From the NCBI RefSeq assembly GCF_001039355.2, contig NW_019774624.1, positions 62,001 to 126,000 on the forward strand: 64,000 nucleotides of DNA, given 5' to 3'. The translations under genes were made by a program, and so were the position numbers. This DNA is from Lingula anatina (Eukaryota; Brachiopoda; Lingulata; Lingulida; Lingulidae). Shown piece after piece: positions 36,801 to 45,288 of this stretch. Position 1 is the stretch's first letter; the number at the start of each line of letters is the position of its first letter. The notes beneath the pieces were generated by a model. The model was not told the DNA's origin, searched no databases, and saw nothing but the letters and a program-made list of their open reading frames with translations.

Positions 36801-39757
36801 GGGGAGAGGGGGAGGGTTGTTAGACTCTTCCGTTTTCCTGACATTTCAGAAGGAAGTATATTGATATCACATGCAGATGGAGTTTATTATTTTAAAAATC
36901 AGAATCGAAAAAGATAAGCAGCTTTGCAGAATATTTAGACATAAAAATAAGACTCTGGGACATTTCCAATTGCATGCACCATATCATAACTAATTAACTT
37001 TTTTTTTTTCCTCATATCAGGTTTATCACATGGCCAGTATCCGTCTAAAAGACCTGTGTGACAGGCTAGAAGTGAACGAAGACCTGAGGAGAAAGATGTG
37101 GACCTGTTTCGAGCAGTCACTTGTCCATCAAATAGAATTAATGCGGGACAGGCACTTAGACCAACTCATCATGTGTGCCGTTTATGTTATGGCAAAGGTA
37201 AGGGAAGTGGGACAGGTATTACAAACATGCATGTGCGTGTGTTTGGAAGTGGTTTTTGATAAAGAGGTGAAAATGGCACTGGTAAACGAATAAAAGTAAG
37301 GGTGCATTCCCAGAGATTCAGATCAATCCAGAGATTTAAATTTAGATTGACCTAACTCCCTGGGGGTTCACGCTAAATTGCACTCAGCCGAGCGTGCACC
37401 ATAGTTAATTACCCCCTTACAGCTTTTAGTAGGCAGGACAGACGCTTAAGCCGGCTAAGCTGACAGTAATCAAGTGAGACTCCCCACAGGGATAAATTGA
37501 TCTAAAATCTATGGGAATGGGGTCTAAGTCTCATTTCATTCATTTGAACTTTTATGCCCCAAAGTAAATCAATTCACATTGATGCAGTTTTATAATAAAA
37601 CTTGTGCCAAAAAGATATCTTTCCAGGACATATTTAATGAAATGGTGGATTTACTGTATTTCTAGGTTTCTGGACAAGACCAATCATTCCAGGAAATCAT
37701 GAAACTGTATCGTCTTCAGCCCCAGGCTCAGAGTCATGTGTACAGAAGTGTGCTGCTGAAAAGTCGAGCTCGTCACTCGTCAGGGGGCAGTAATAGCAGC
37801 AACGGTGCCAGCGGCTCTTCCTCTCCAGTTAATATCGAGGAACAGAATAGGGAAAAGGAGAAAAGCAAGTTCCTTTTTCACTGTTTGTTATTTATGATTT
37901 GACTTGTCACTGCAGTAGTTCAGACTAAGTACATTTTTGTCTAGTACTCCTGTCTTAGCTCTGAGAAAAATGAAAATTATTTTAAATTGATTTCATTAAT
38001 TTATTTGGTTTTTTTAAATGTAATAGACATTGGGGTTTGAAATATTTGCTGTTGCTTTAGGTTTCTACAAGAAGCTTTAGCATTGGTCATTTCGTATTTT
38101 TATGTATTTGTTATTTTATAATTGTTATTAATTATAACATTTGTTAATAATTTATGAATTTTTCACAGAGAGAACAGAGCGCTTGAGTTCCATCCGTTCC
38201 TCCAGCACCTTACCTGTTCCCCATCCAAGCAGCCAGCCTCCCACACCTACTCGCCTCACAGGGACGGGATCTGTGTTCGAGTTTGAGGAACGAGGAGATT
38301 TGATCAAATTTTACAACTCTGTAAGTTGTTGAAGTTATGAATATATTATTCTGCAATGTTAAACATTTGTTCCACTTGAAATGTCAATAGATTTGATGTA
38401 AATGTTTGAAAATTGTTTACACACCAACAAGTGTTTCTGGTTATTTGGGCTAGTATTTTTTTAACAATGGAGTCCCAAAGAATCAATAGGCAATAGGAGA
38501 AACTTTGCAACCTGTAGGCTTTAAGAATTGTTTATCGACTTATTTTACAGTATTTTTACTTATGTAACATTATTTTAGAAAGTTTACAGAAATGAATAGA
38601 ATCAGTTACTTATTTTTGTAAATTTTTTTTCTATAATATTTTCAGATTTATGTAAAAAAGATGAAAACATTTGCATTGAAATTCAGCAATAAAGAAGGGG
38701 TAAGTTTGTGAACTTTACTACCTTGCTCACGTATGGCCTTTTCCTTAAAGTGAACTGGAAAGAAATTCATGAACCTGTCAGACAAATGGACTGAGATGAA
38801 ATAATTCTGGTCAGAAATTTTCAGATATAGAAAACAAGTACATTAGAATTGCATCTCTCCCTTTACTTCAACTAGAACAATTACAATTAATTATCTTCTT
38901 ACAAAATTTAAAACTGCACATGATTTCACAAAGGCATTGGCCTAGAAACTGTTTAATTAATTTTCTAGCAAACGGCTCCCCCACTGTCCCCCCTTCCACA
39001 GCCACGCAGACACCCGACTTCCCCGCGTCGAGTGTCCAGCAAACACGCCGTGTACATCTCTCCTGCCAAACAACAGGGGTCGCCACCTCTCACGCCAACT
39101 AGCAGAATGTTGTACTGTTTTAACAAAAGCCCTGCCAAGGTTAGTATTAAGTAGTTTTGTATTTAATTTGTTTTTATAACATTTTATAGTATTACATTAT
39201 CATTTATAGTAATAAATAATAAATATTTTAATATATGGATTGCCTATGTATAAAGAGCAGGAGGTTTGTGTACATTACAAATAATAGGAACAGTTTAAGA
39301 TATTGGATATATTGATCTTTCATTTTAGATTAAATAATGTCTTGTTTTTGTATACAAACACTGCTTTATTAAATACTACAGAGAAGGAAGGAGTGCATTA
39401 TTCTCCAAATATAAATTGTTGAATGTAAATAAGCAAAAAAAAAAAAAACTGAAAAAAGTAAGTGAAAATACTTGTTTTATGTATATTTTCCTTGCTGGTA
39501 TCTTAAGATTCTATGTGGTCTTTTAAGGTTTCAAACACATTTTTCTTTTCAATTGTCAGGATTTGCGCGCTATCAATAACATGATTAGGATGGGTGAGAG
39601 GCACAAACAGAGCAGTTTCACCAGTAAACGTATCATTCAGATTGACGGGGATGAACCATCGGGAAGCCCCGCAAAGAAAGTCTGCATTGAGCCACAGTTT
39701 GGGAAACGCATGCAAGACATTGTGAATGAACGTCAAGAAGTGAATGGAAACAAGTAG
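9939..39757 (+). CDS. RBL1: Retinoblastoma-like protein (p107/p130 type), complete 22-exon gene
   Basis: Pocket proteins bind E2F-DP dimers and, with the MuvB core, repress cell-cycle genes in the nucleus. Joining 22 exons gives 3,135 nt, or 1,044 residues plus a stop, with reading frame kept at every junction. Human p107 has 1,068 residues and p130 has 1,139. Order: N-terminal domain (1-355), pocket A (about 356-587), spacer (588-720), pocket B (about 721-925), C-terminal tail to 1044. Landmarks are RKSTPLTG-like [32 protein letters not shown] and PPTPTRLTG. Lineage-specific similarity to p107 versus p130 is not decisive; invertebrates usually have one such gene, so the symbol is provisional. 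Exon coordinates are given in the part entries. The most natural start is ATG 9939; ATG 1895 is the duplicate. Confidence 0.95.
17821..18188 (+). repeat. 180-bp tandem duplication in intron 4
   Basis: GTTAGTCATGCCATCGTA starts at 17821 and again at 18001, and the two 180-bp units align through GGCTGTTC. A third unit begins (GTTAGTCCTA, 18186) and breaks off after a few bases. Each unit carries a variable G-run. Confidence 0.9.
19904..19978 (+). repeat. (GT)n microsatellite
   Basis: An uninterrupted run of about 37 GT dinucleotides in intron 4. Likely length-polymorphic and able to adopt Z-DNA. Confidence 0.98.
24805..24849 (+). repeat. (CT)n microsatellite
   Basis: About 22 CT dinucleotides, roughly 320 bp upstream of exon 5. 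Confidence 0.97.
25172..32756 (+). CDS. RBL1: Rb-like gene exons 5-8, N-terminal domain, second half
   Basis: Exons are 25172-25297, 28669-28829, 32012-32076 and 32582-32756, coding residues 180-355. They contain [52 protein letters not shown] and [19 protein letters not shown], each closely similar to human p130. Exon 8 ends at a GTGAGT donor after FDS. Exon 6 is preceded, exactly 100 bp upstream, by a partial copy of its own acceptor region. Confidence 0.93.
25298..28510 (+). other. Intron 5 of the Rb-like gene
   Basis: No exon recognised. At about 25950-26180, motifs like CATCTCTAAACCAG recur five times at irregular 40-63 bp spacing, a decayed tandem repeat. Poly-G runs occur near 25906 and 27706. 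Confidence 0.7.
28511..28618 (+). other. Partial exon 6 duplicate: possible alternative terminal exon
   Basis: 28511-28604 is a diverged direct copy, exactly 100 bp upstream, of 28611-28704, which includes the exon 6 acceptor. It keeps a pyrimidine-rich acceptor (TTTTTTAG, ending 28568) and exon-like codons in the correct phase after exon 5: [14 protein letters not shown]. These are followed by TGA at 28610-28612 and AATAAA at 28613-28618. If used, it would end the protein at about 235 residues, with only the N-terminal domain. Whether it is transcribed this way is unknown. Confidence 0.55.
28830..32011 (+). other. Intron 6 of the Rb-like gene
   Basis: No exon recognised. It contains two hairpins (29545-29570 and 29595-29615), a foldback element (30290-30470) and an 18-base G-run (31456-31473). 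Confidence 0.7.
30290..30470. mobile_element. Foldback/MITE-like element, member 1
   Basis: Inverted arms flank a 50-bp centre. The left arm has GATCAAATATGGGTGACCC then ACTTGAAAGC; the right arm, read in reverse, has GATCAAATGCTGCCGACCC then ACTCGAAAGC. Outer ends (GGGAGCATTC and AATGGAGTC) are weakly inverted. A related element lies at 61424-61580. No coding capacity. Confidence 0.6.
33282..35406 (+). CDS. RBL1: Rb-like gene exons 9-13, pocket A
   Basis: Exons are 33282-33448, 33781-34009, 34426-34508, 34801-34921 and 35311-35406, coding residues 356-587. The segment opens with [20 protein letters not shown] and continues through [31 protein letters not shown] and [19 protein letters not shown] to GGVPTCEE. 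These are the hallmark stretches of the A half of the pocket. With the B half it forms the E2F-binding surface in known family members. No frameshift or stop is seen. A degenerate copy of exon 12 lies just before the real exon 12. Confidence 0.95.
34684..34790 (+). pseudogene. Degenerate duplicate of exon 12
   Basis: An acceptor-like TTTTCAG ends at 34690, 110 bp before the identical-looking acceptor of exon 12 at 34800. The following sequence aligns to exon 12. Over one 44-bp ungapped block (from CTTA to AATCAG) 32 bases match. In the exon frame it reads [10 protein letters not shown] where exon 12 has [10 protein letters not shown]. It lacks about nine bases near the start and has no donor; a stop follows after a T-run. 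It looks like a decayed tandem exon copy. Confidence 0.6.
35565..36647 (+). CDS. RBL1: Rb-like gene exons 14-16, spacer with cyclin-binding motif
   Basis: Exons are 35565-35688, 36057-36217 and 36510-36647, coding residues 588-728. This is the A-B spacer, about 130 residues and shorter than in human p130. It carries SP dipeptides (possible CDK sites) and AKRRLF, with RRLF at residues 654-657. That matches the RxL cyclin A/E docking motif in the p107 and p130 spacers. Exon 16 ends with SLALFFRK, the entry to pocket B. Confidence 0.92.
37021..38699 (+). CDS. RBL1: Rb-like gene exons 17-20, pocket B
   Basis: Exons are 37021-37197, 37666-37864, 38169-38320 and 38646-38699, coding residues 729-922. 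Recognisable stretches are [51 protein letters not shown] and [10 protein letters not shown]. Pocket B holds the LxCxE-binding cleft in characterised members. A Ser/Gly/Asn-rich insert in exon 18 precedes the conserved STLPVP and PPTPTRLTG. The exon 18 to 19 junction keeps frame only if a GC donor at 37865 is used. Confidence 0.93.
37308..37530. mobile_element. Foldback/MITE-like element in intron 17
   Basis: Near the left end CATTCCCAGAGATTCAGATCAA is mirrored near the right end by TTGATCTAAAATCTATGGGAATG on the same strand, giving imperfect terminal inverted repeats around a 150-bp centre. It lies between exons 17 and 18 and has no coding capacity. It may be related to the intron 6 element through its GGTGCATT-type end, but the arms differ. 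Confidence 0.5.
37865..38168 (+). other. GC-AG intron (intron 18)
   Basis: The intron begins GCAAGT, the classical GC-donor consensus, and ends TTTCACAG. Splicing at 37864/38169 joins A with AG to make a Lys codon and continues in frame to RTERLSS. The nearest GT, at 37869, gives the wrong frame with the available acceptors. Every other intron in this gene is GT-AG. Confidence 0.8.
38969..39757 (+). CDS. RBL1: Rb-like gene exons 21-22, C-terminal tail and stop
   Basis: Exons are 38969-39139 and 39560-39757 (TAG stop), coding residues 923-1044. Exon 21 has APPLSPLP and AVYISPAK, as in p130. Exon 22 has [12 protein letters not shown] followed by SPAKKVCIE, matching the conserved p107/p130 C-terminus that contacts E2F-DP. 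Several SP sites are possible CDK targets. AKKVC may serve as a nuclear localisation element. Confidence 0.93.
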
Positions 39758-40180
39758 TCCAGTAGAGTTTATGTCGAGTTAGCTAAAAACTGATGGAGCA
39801 GACTTGTGCAAACAAGTCCAAGTAGGAAATGGGGCATGCTGGGAAGGCAGTGGAATCATGTTTCCATTTGGATATTATTCAGCAGACATGGATTGTAGAT
39901 GCTGATAGGCAGAATGGCAGTTTGACCAATTTTAAGGGAGATTTTGTAAGATTCTTTGTCCTAAATCTGCAGGAATGCAGGTGCCGTGTCCCAGGCTTTT
40001 TTATAGTAAAACAATCTGTTGATTTCTTCCAAGGGGAAAAAACTGTGAAAGGGTTAAATTTTGGAAGAAAAATGGGTTGAAATGGAGCCTGCACATGTTA
40101 AAAAACATACTTTTTAATTGATCTCATTTTTCTGTTTTACAACTGTTGAAATTCAAAATTAGCGTATCAGGGAGGACTAG

Positions 40181-40822
40181 GCTTATGCCACAGTGGGCAG
40201 AGCATATGCCAAAGTGGGTGGAGCTTATACCTAGCCACTATAAGCAGGGGTGGAGTTTATGCCACAGTGGGTGGAGTTTATACCATTGCCACAATGGGTG
40301 GAACTTACACCTAGCTACTGTAAGTAGGGGCGGGGTTTATACTACAGTAGGTAGGGCTTATACTTAGCCACTGTAAGCAGGGATGGAGTTCATGCCACAG
40401 TGGGCGGTGCTTATACCATTGCCACAATAAGCAGGCTGACACTGCAGTAGACAAAAGTTAATGCCACTGTGTGTGAAGCTTTTGCCACAGTAGGCAGAGC
40501 TTATGCCAAAAAAAAAAAACAGGTGAATCCTCTGTCATAATGGGTGGAGCTTATACCACAGCTGGTAGACCTTATGCCACAGTGGGTGGAGCCTATAGTG
40601 CCACAGTGGGTGGGGCTTATGCCACAGCTGGTAGACCTTATGCCACAGGGGGTGGAGCCTATAGTGCCACATTGGGTAGGGCTTATGCCACAGCTGGTAG
40701 ACCTTATGCCACAGTGGGTGGAGCCTATAGTGCCACAGTGGGTGGAGCTTATACCACAGCTGGTAGACCTTATGCCACAGGGGGTGGAGCCTGTAGTGCC
40801 ACAGTAGGTGGACTCTGCCACA
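40181..40822 (+). repeat. Minisatellite with 66-bp higher-order unit
   Basis: The array is built from 21-24 bp motifs of the type GCCACAGTGGGTGGAGCTTAT. From 40540 to 40822 three variants (21+21+24 bp) form a 66-bp higher-order unit. The variant containing GCTGGTAGAC recurs at 40561, 40627, 40693 and 40759, exactly 66 bp apart. The left part (40181-40500) is more diverged. Since 66 is divisible by three, several frames on both strands stay open; these are by-products, not genes. Confidence 0.92.
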
Positions 40823-41937
40823 ACATTTGCGATAGGTCATGAAATGTTATATTTCCAAAGCCATTTCCAAGTAGAAAGACTTGCACATTTGGTTTCTATT
40901 AAGATCCACTTAGGTTCAGATGGCCCAACAATATGAAAGTAAATAGGGAGTATTCAGTTTAGTAATGCCTCAGTACTAGTATTGAATAGGTTGTATATTT
41001 TTTTGGGTAGCTATATCTTGAGAAGAATAAGAATGAATATATTGATGTGCAATACCTTTTTGCATGTGAAGTTATTAAAGTATGGATCATTCTAACAATA
41101 TACGAAGCAGTAGCCAGCTACTAAGGACTCAGGCTTGAAAATTGGTCTGGCATTTAAGACCAAAATTTAGGTCTGCTTTGGTTAAATATAAACTGTATAG
41201 TCTACTTAAATGGTATTAGTACTGGTTTGCAAGATAGATCATAATTTTCTTTATATGGAGGAAACACAGCAGCATGTTTAATTGCACTTTTGCTGATTTA
41301 TGTTCTTTCAAAGCAGAGCTATGTCTTGGTCTAAAATTTAGACCAATTTTGAAGCTTAAGTTGGTTTTTTACAGAAGCACTGAAGGTTAAACTATTTTGA
41401 CCATTATATTGACAGACTTTGTAAGAACATAGTGATGAAAAGATATGCAAATCCAGCATGTACAATGGAGATGTATGTTTGAAACTGTTTCATTTTTCAT
41501 AGTTGCTCCAGTGTTATTTGGTTTCCTTATTTATTTTAGAGTAGAAAGAACTCCAGATAAAAAAGCTAGCTACAAAGGGGTTCAGGATATTGATATTAGA
41601 TGGCCATTGTCAAGATATGCTATGTGCATTTTTTTTTTTACTTAAAACATTGTTTTGATGGTCTTTTACAACAATTATTATTTACTAAAATAGATGCAAA
41701 GTTATTTTATGAAAATTATTACTTTTTTCTTAATCAGAGATCATGCTAATGTAATTTGAACAAGGCAAACCATTATAAAAGTTATCAAAAGCAGAAAAAA
41801 TGAATAGTGACCAAAACCTTTTACTGTTGCCTATTGAAACAAGGGTTGATTTCACCTGCTAGTTTTAATACAGATTTATTGTTATTATTTTATCAATTCT
41901 AATTTATTATTTACTTTTAGTTAAGTGGTTTGAAATA

Positions 41938-42290
41938 GGTTAAAAAGGATGGTTTAACCTAAACATTTCAGAAGTGGGTTATAACTGGGCTGAGATCCAC
42001 TTTAACCCATGTGTGTACACTTGGTCAAACCTACCTACAGTAAAGAGAAAAAGGATGGTTTTATAAAACTTTTCCAGAAGTGGGTTGTGTCCCACTGCAG
42101 TGGTTTAAACCACCTATATAACGCGAAGGGGCCGGTTTCATCTCTTAGTTTCAATTTGAACCTTTTGAGTTTAAACTGGGTTAAAGCGGTCCCATGCGTT
42201 TGTAAGAGGGCCATTTGCTCTTTTAAACTTCATCAAGAGCTTTATTTCATTAAATTGGGTTAAATCCCAATATAAGCCCAGCATTACAGA
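41938..42290. repeat. Short duplicated, GGTTTAAACC-rich segment (possible MITE)
   Basis: AAAAAGGATGGTTTTA... and CAGAAGTGGGTT occur twice, about 107 bp apart (near 41945 and 42050). The stretch is rich in GGTTTAAACC-like inverted motifs. It may be a fragment of a nonautonomous DNA element. I see no clear termini. Confidence 0.3.
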
Positions 42291-42943
42291 TCGTATTTTA
42301 AAACCAGATTTGAAACAGAGATATGAAATCGGCACATAGGGAGCTTATATTTTCTATCCAATTTTGTCTTTAAAACCGAGTTCTTAAGGTGTCCCAACCT
42401 GTGCCAGTGCTAACCATAATCTCATTTATTTAAAATTCAATCATGAACTGATTTGTCCATCTTGTAATCAAGGAACTTACTGCTGTCATTAACTATCATT
42501 TTGTACTCGTGGGAAAAGCTGCATTACGTTAAAGAAAAATCGTAGGGCCTAAGAAGTAATGTAATCCGAGGTTAAGTGGCCAGTGGTAATTGTGATTCGA
42601 GTTCACTTTAATTTTAGGACTTAATGGCGAGTATCTGCCCGATAAAGTGTCGATCTGCCCACCCGTGGCGTGGCAAAAATTACTCTTTGCTACCATGTAT
42701 GTGTTTATTGTTATTCTGTATTTTCTTTGATTTGTAAAAATGTACCAGTCTTTTTATTTGAAAAGAAGTATTTTAAGAAAGTAGTCTTTTTAATAACACA
42801 TTTTATGTAGTTCTCAAGTGAGGAAAAAGCTTGAGTAGTGCAGTTCTACGTTCATTTGAGATTCGGAATCGAGCCTGTACATATTTTTGGTTTCAGAAAA
42901 TAATATTGTATTTTCTTCCACGAGACGTGGATAAGAATATTAC

Positions 42944-42949
42944 AATAAA
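42944..42949 (+). terminator. Poly(A) signal AATAAA, probable end of the Rb-like gene
   Basis: This is the first canonical AATAAA on the plus strand downstream of the Rb-like stop codon. It lies 39-49 bp from the opposite-strand signal of the neighbouring gene, consistent with two convergent transcription units meeting here. Confidence 0.55.
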
Positions 42950-42987
42950 TTGCAAATAAGGAAAAGTTAATGTGCTATTTGGGATAT

Positions 42988-42993
42988 TTATTT
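42988..42993 (-). terminator. Poly(A) signal AATAAA (minus strand)
   Basis: TTTATT on the plus strand reads AATAAA on the minus strand. It lies about 220 bp downstream of the stop of the 312-residue reading frame at 43215, a normal position for its poly(A) signal. Confidence 0.55.
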
Positions 42994-43214
42994 ACAGGGG
43001 AGTACCTTTAGTGCCGACCGCTAGATTCTTAAATATTGTTTTTGAAATGTTGAAAACTGGGATTCGGTGAACACAGTAATGACATCTTTCCCTCCTGAAT
43101 ATTTGTCTATCCTTCCAAGTTTCATCAGAATTTGCGAAGAATTTATTGAGATATCCATGGGAATCTTGTCCTTGTCCTTTAAACAAACGGACCAGCCAAC
43201 GATTAATACTGATT

Positions 43215-44153
43215 TTAACAACTTGGTCCAATGGTAAAAAGAATTCCATTGATGACGTAAAGAGTAAAACCGTTCATGGGATTGGTAAAAATAGATGCCG
43301 CGGCTCGTGACCGCCCAGTAACAGGTCTATGAAGACGTATATCTCTGTTACGGATCTCTCCATGGTTTCCCTTCCTCGGATGTAAAAAACGAGATCGCAT
43401 TTGAAGGTGAGCTCCACGTCGCGAGATTCGAACACGGGTGCTGGCTGTGCTCTTAATGCCACCACCGGATTCCATATCGCCTTTGGTGCTTGTCAGTCCC
43501 GCCGTGTTGGTTGATTCTGTGTGTAGAGTTGCGTTGTTTATTGCTGAAGTCCACGCTACCATGTTGGACATCGTTGATGGCGCCTGGTGTGATGTTGCCT
43601 TGCCGGGTGTTGTGGTCTCGCTAAGTTGACGCTTGAAACGACGAGCAACGTCATTAATGCTCGACCTCGGCTGATACCTCATGGCAAGGGAACAGTTTAA
43701 AATTCTCGATGAAGGAAATCGCTCAGAGTTTTCTTTTCTGGGAGGCACGTGTCCGGGCTTATGTGGTAAGGTATTTGTCAACAGTTCCGATCCTTGACGT
43801 GCAAATTTGCCGTACAATTCGGAAGTGTTTGGGTCACTTAGCAGAAAGGTTTTATCCTTTTTGATGTGTGGGAGGCCGTTTGATGTCTCTGAAAACCTCC
43901 ATTTGTGTACTAACCTCTGATTAGGTAGGACCCCCGTGAACTTATCGCAAGCCAAGTAATCTGGAACGCTTTGACCCTCTGCGCTTCCAATTCTCGGGTT
44001 TCTGCGGATGCTAAGATCCAAACTCCTCTCAAATGTTTTTGGACCTCCAGAAACATGATGTTTGGGAAACAGCTCTTCACTTAAAGCGCAAATAAAGAGA
44101 CGAAAGAAAAGAAAAACCAGATAAACTCTCTTCCTATCCATTGTCACCTGCAT
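43215..44153 (-). CDS. Unrecognised secreted protein, 312 residues, Ser/Thr-rich with furin-like site
   Basis: I recognise no family. The frame is open for 312 codons in one exon. The N-terminus has a basic start and a hydrophobic run (YLVFLFFRLFICA) like a signal peptide. About mid-protein, RRFKRQ resembles a furin cleavage site; it is followed by a Thr/Ser/Ala-rich stretch suited to O-glycosylation, so a processed secreted precursor is plausible. There are few cysteines. Two ATGs are possible, 44153 and 44141. A TATAAAA lies at 44171-44177 and an AATAAA at 42988-42993. A second frame (43274-43465) is also open over the 3' third, so the C-terminal part is less certain. Confidence 0.6.
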   Translation of the reverse strand: MQVTMDRKRVYLVFLFFRLFICALSEELFPKHHVSGGPKTFERSLDLSIRRNPRIGSAEGQSVPDYLACDKFTGVLPNQRLVHKWRFSETSNGLPHIKKDKTFLLSDPNTSELYGKFARQGSELLTNTLPHKPGHVPPRKENSERFPSSRILNCSLAMRYQPRSSINDVARRFKRQLSETTTPGKATSHQAPSTMSNMVAWTSAINNATLHTESTNTAGLTSTKGDMESGGGIKSTASTRVRISRRGAHLQMRSRFLHPRKGNHGEIRNRDIRLHRPVTGRSRAAASIFTNPMNGFTLYVINGILFTIGPSC

Positions 44154-44170
44154 TTTCCTGCAAGCGTCCT

Positions 44171-44177
44171 TTTTATA
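44171..44177 (-). promoter_or_regulatory. TATA-like box upstream of the 312-residue gene
   Basis: TATAAAA on the minus strand, 18 bp upstream of ATG 44153 and 30 bp upstream of ATG 44141. Usual TATA-to-start spacing would put transcription start near 44147, which would favour the second ATG. The spacing leaves almost no leader, so the box may not be the one used. Confidence 0.35.
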
Positions 44178-45094
44178 CCAAGATCAAATGTATGCTTAGA
44201 ACGAAAACAACTTTTCCGCCATCGCGTTGCATGGCAACGCAAGGGATTTTGAAACCAATTAAGCTTCTATAGATACTAATAAACACGATTTAATCGCGAG
44301 TCAGGGGATTTTATTTCTATATAAATATGCATGGTTTTTTGTATCAAATACTAATGTGCCTTCATCACATGTTAAGCAACGTGTTTTTTTTTTCTCTCTA
44401 AAAGGAATGACGAATAAGATTTGTGAAAATAGTATTATTGGATCTCGGTTTTCGATAGTTGAAAAGTCAGACAATGTTTAGATTTCATTTTTAATGTGAT
44501 AAAAATGCATAAATATATTAGTTGACAGAAACAATATTATTACTGTGTAAGAAACTTGGAGGCGTAAAGTAAGAGATGAACAGGAAAAAGTTTGGTACCT
44601 AATATAACCCTCGGTTGGCAAATTGTTAATAGATTACGACGAAGAGTTTAATTATAAATCTTCAGCCTATATACCTGTCACTCTTTATCAAAGGTAAACT
44701 GGATGATGAAGTTATGCATTCAGAAGAACAATCTGAAGTACTGTATGAGGTTTTACAATTAGATTTCACCGTCAATGTGGTAATGTTGATTTAAGACTGC
44801 AGTATGATACATGTACATTGGGATAGGCATGGTACCTTTGGTACTTTACAGTGAGAATAAGCGATATGATAAAGGCTTGATACATTGTTGGAAGGATGGA
44901 CGGATATATAGACAGAGAGGCACCAACTGGCAATTGGTGAGTGTTTAATGTAATCTTTTTCAATCGATGATATCCCTGCGCCCCAGATTTTTGAAAGCTC
45001 AATAGCTACATATTTTAGTGGACTCCTTATTCTAGTGCTTAAGAATAAAAACGTATTCTGATGGTTGTTTTCAAACAGTTCAATCGTGTTATTG

Positions 45095-45160
<66 letters not shown>

Positions 45161-45288
45161 CACTCTTGTGCATGCCCAGTTCCCTCCCCCTTTTTCATAA
45201 TAAAAAAAAAGTTGCCGTTAATCGATAAGGATATAGTTACCAATTTCTGTATATTAATCACATCCAAATGCAGTTAAGTTAATGAACA
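44178..45288. other. Intergenic between the two minus-strand genes
   Basis: No coding signal is recognised. A long (AT)n microsatellite occupies 45098-45160. The 3' UTR of the chitin-binding protein gene must lie at the right end of this stretch. Confidence 0.7.
45098..45160. repeat. (AT)n microsatellite
   Basis: An uninterrupted AT run of about 31 units, in the 3' flank of the CBM14 gene. Confidence 0.97.

Larger units (their letters stand above)
39758..42965 (+). other. Probable 3' UTR of the Rb-like gene
   Basis: No AATAAA was found after the stop codon until 42944-42949. The 3' UTR would then be about 3.2 kb, carrying the 66-bp minisatellite array near its 5' end and T-rich stretches later. 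An earlier, non-canonical site cannot be excluded. Short open frames here are not convincing as genes. Confidence 0.5.

Noticed and set aside
40501-40842. Several overlapping open frames of 87-106 codons on both strands
   Set aside because: They result from the 66-bp repeat period being a multiple of three; the translations are pure repeats and several frames are open at once.
43420-43436. GATTCGAAC, like a reversed tRNA T-arm
   Set aside because: No acceptor stem or anticodon arm around it; it lies inside an open coding frame.
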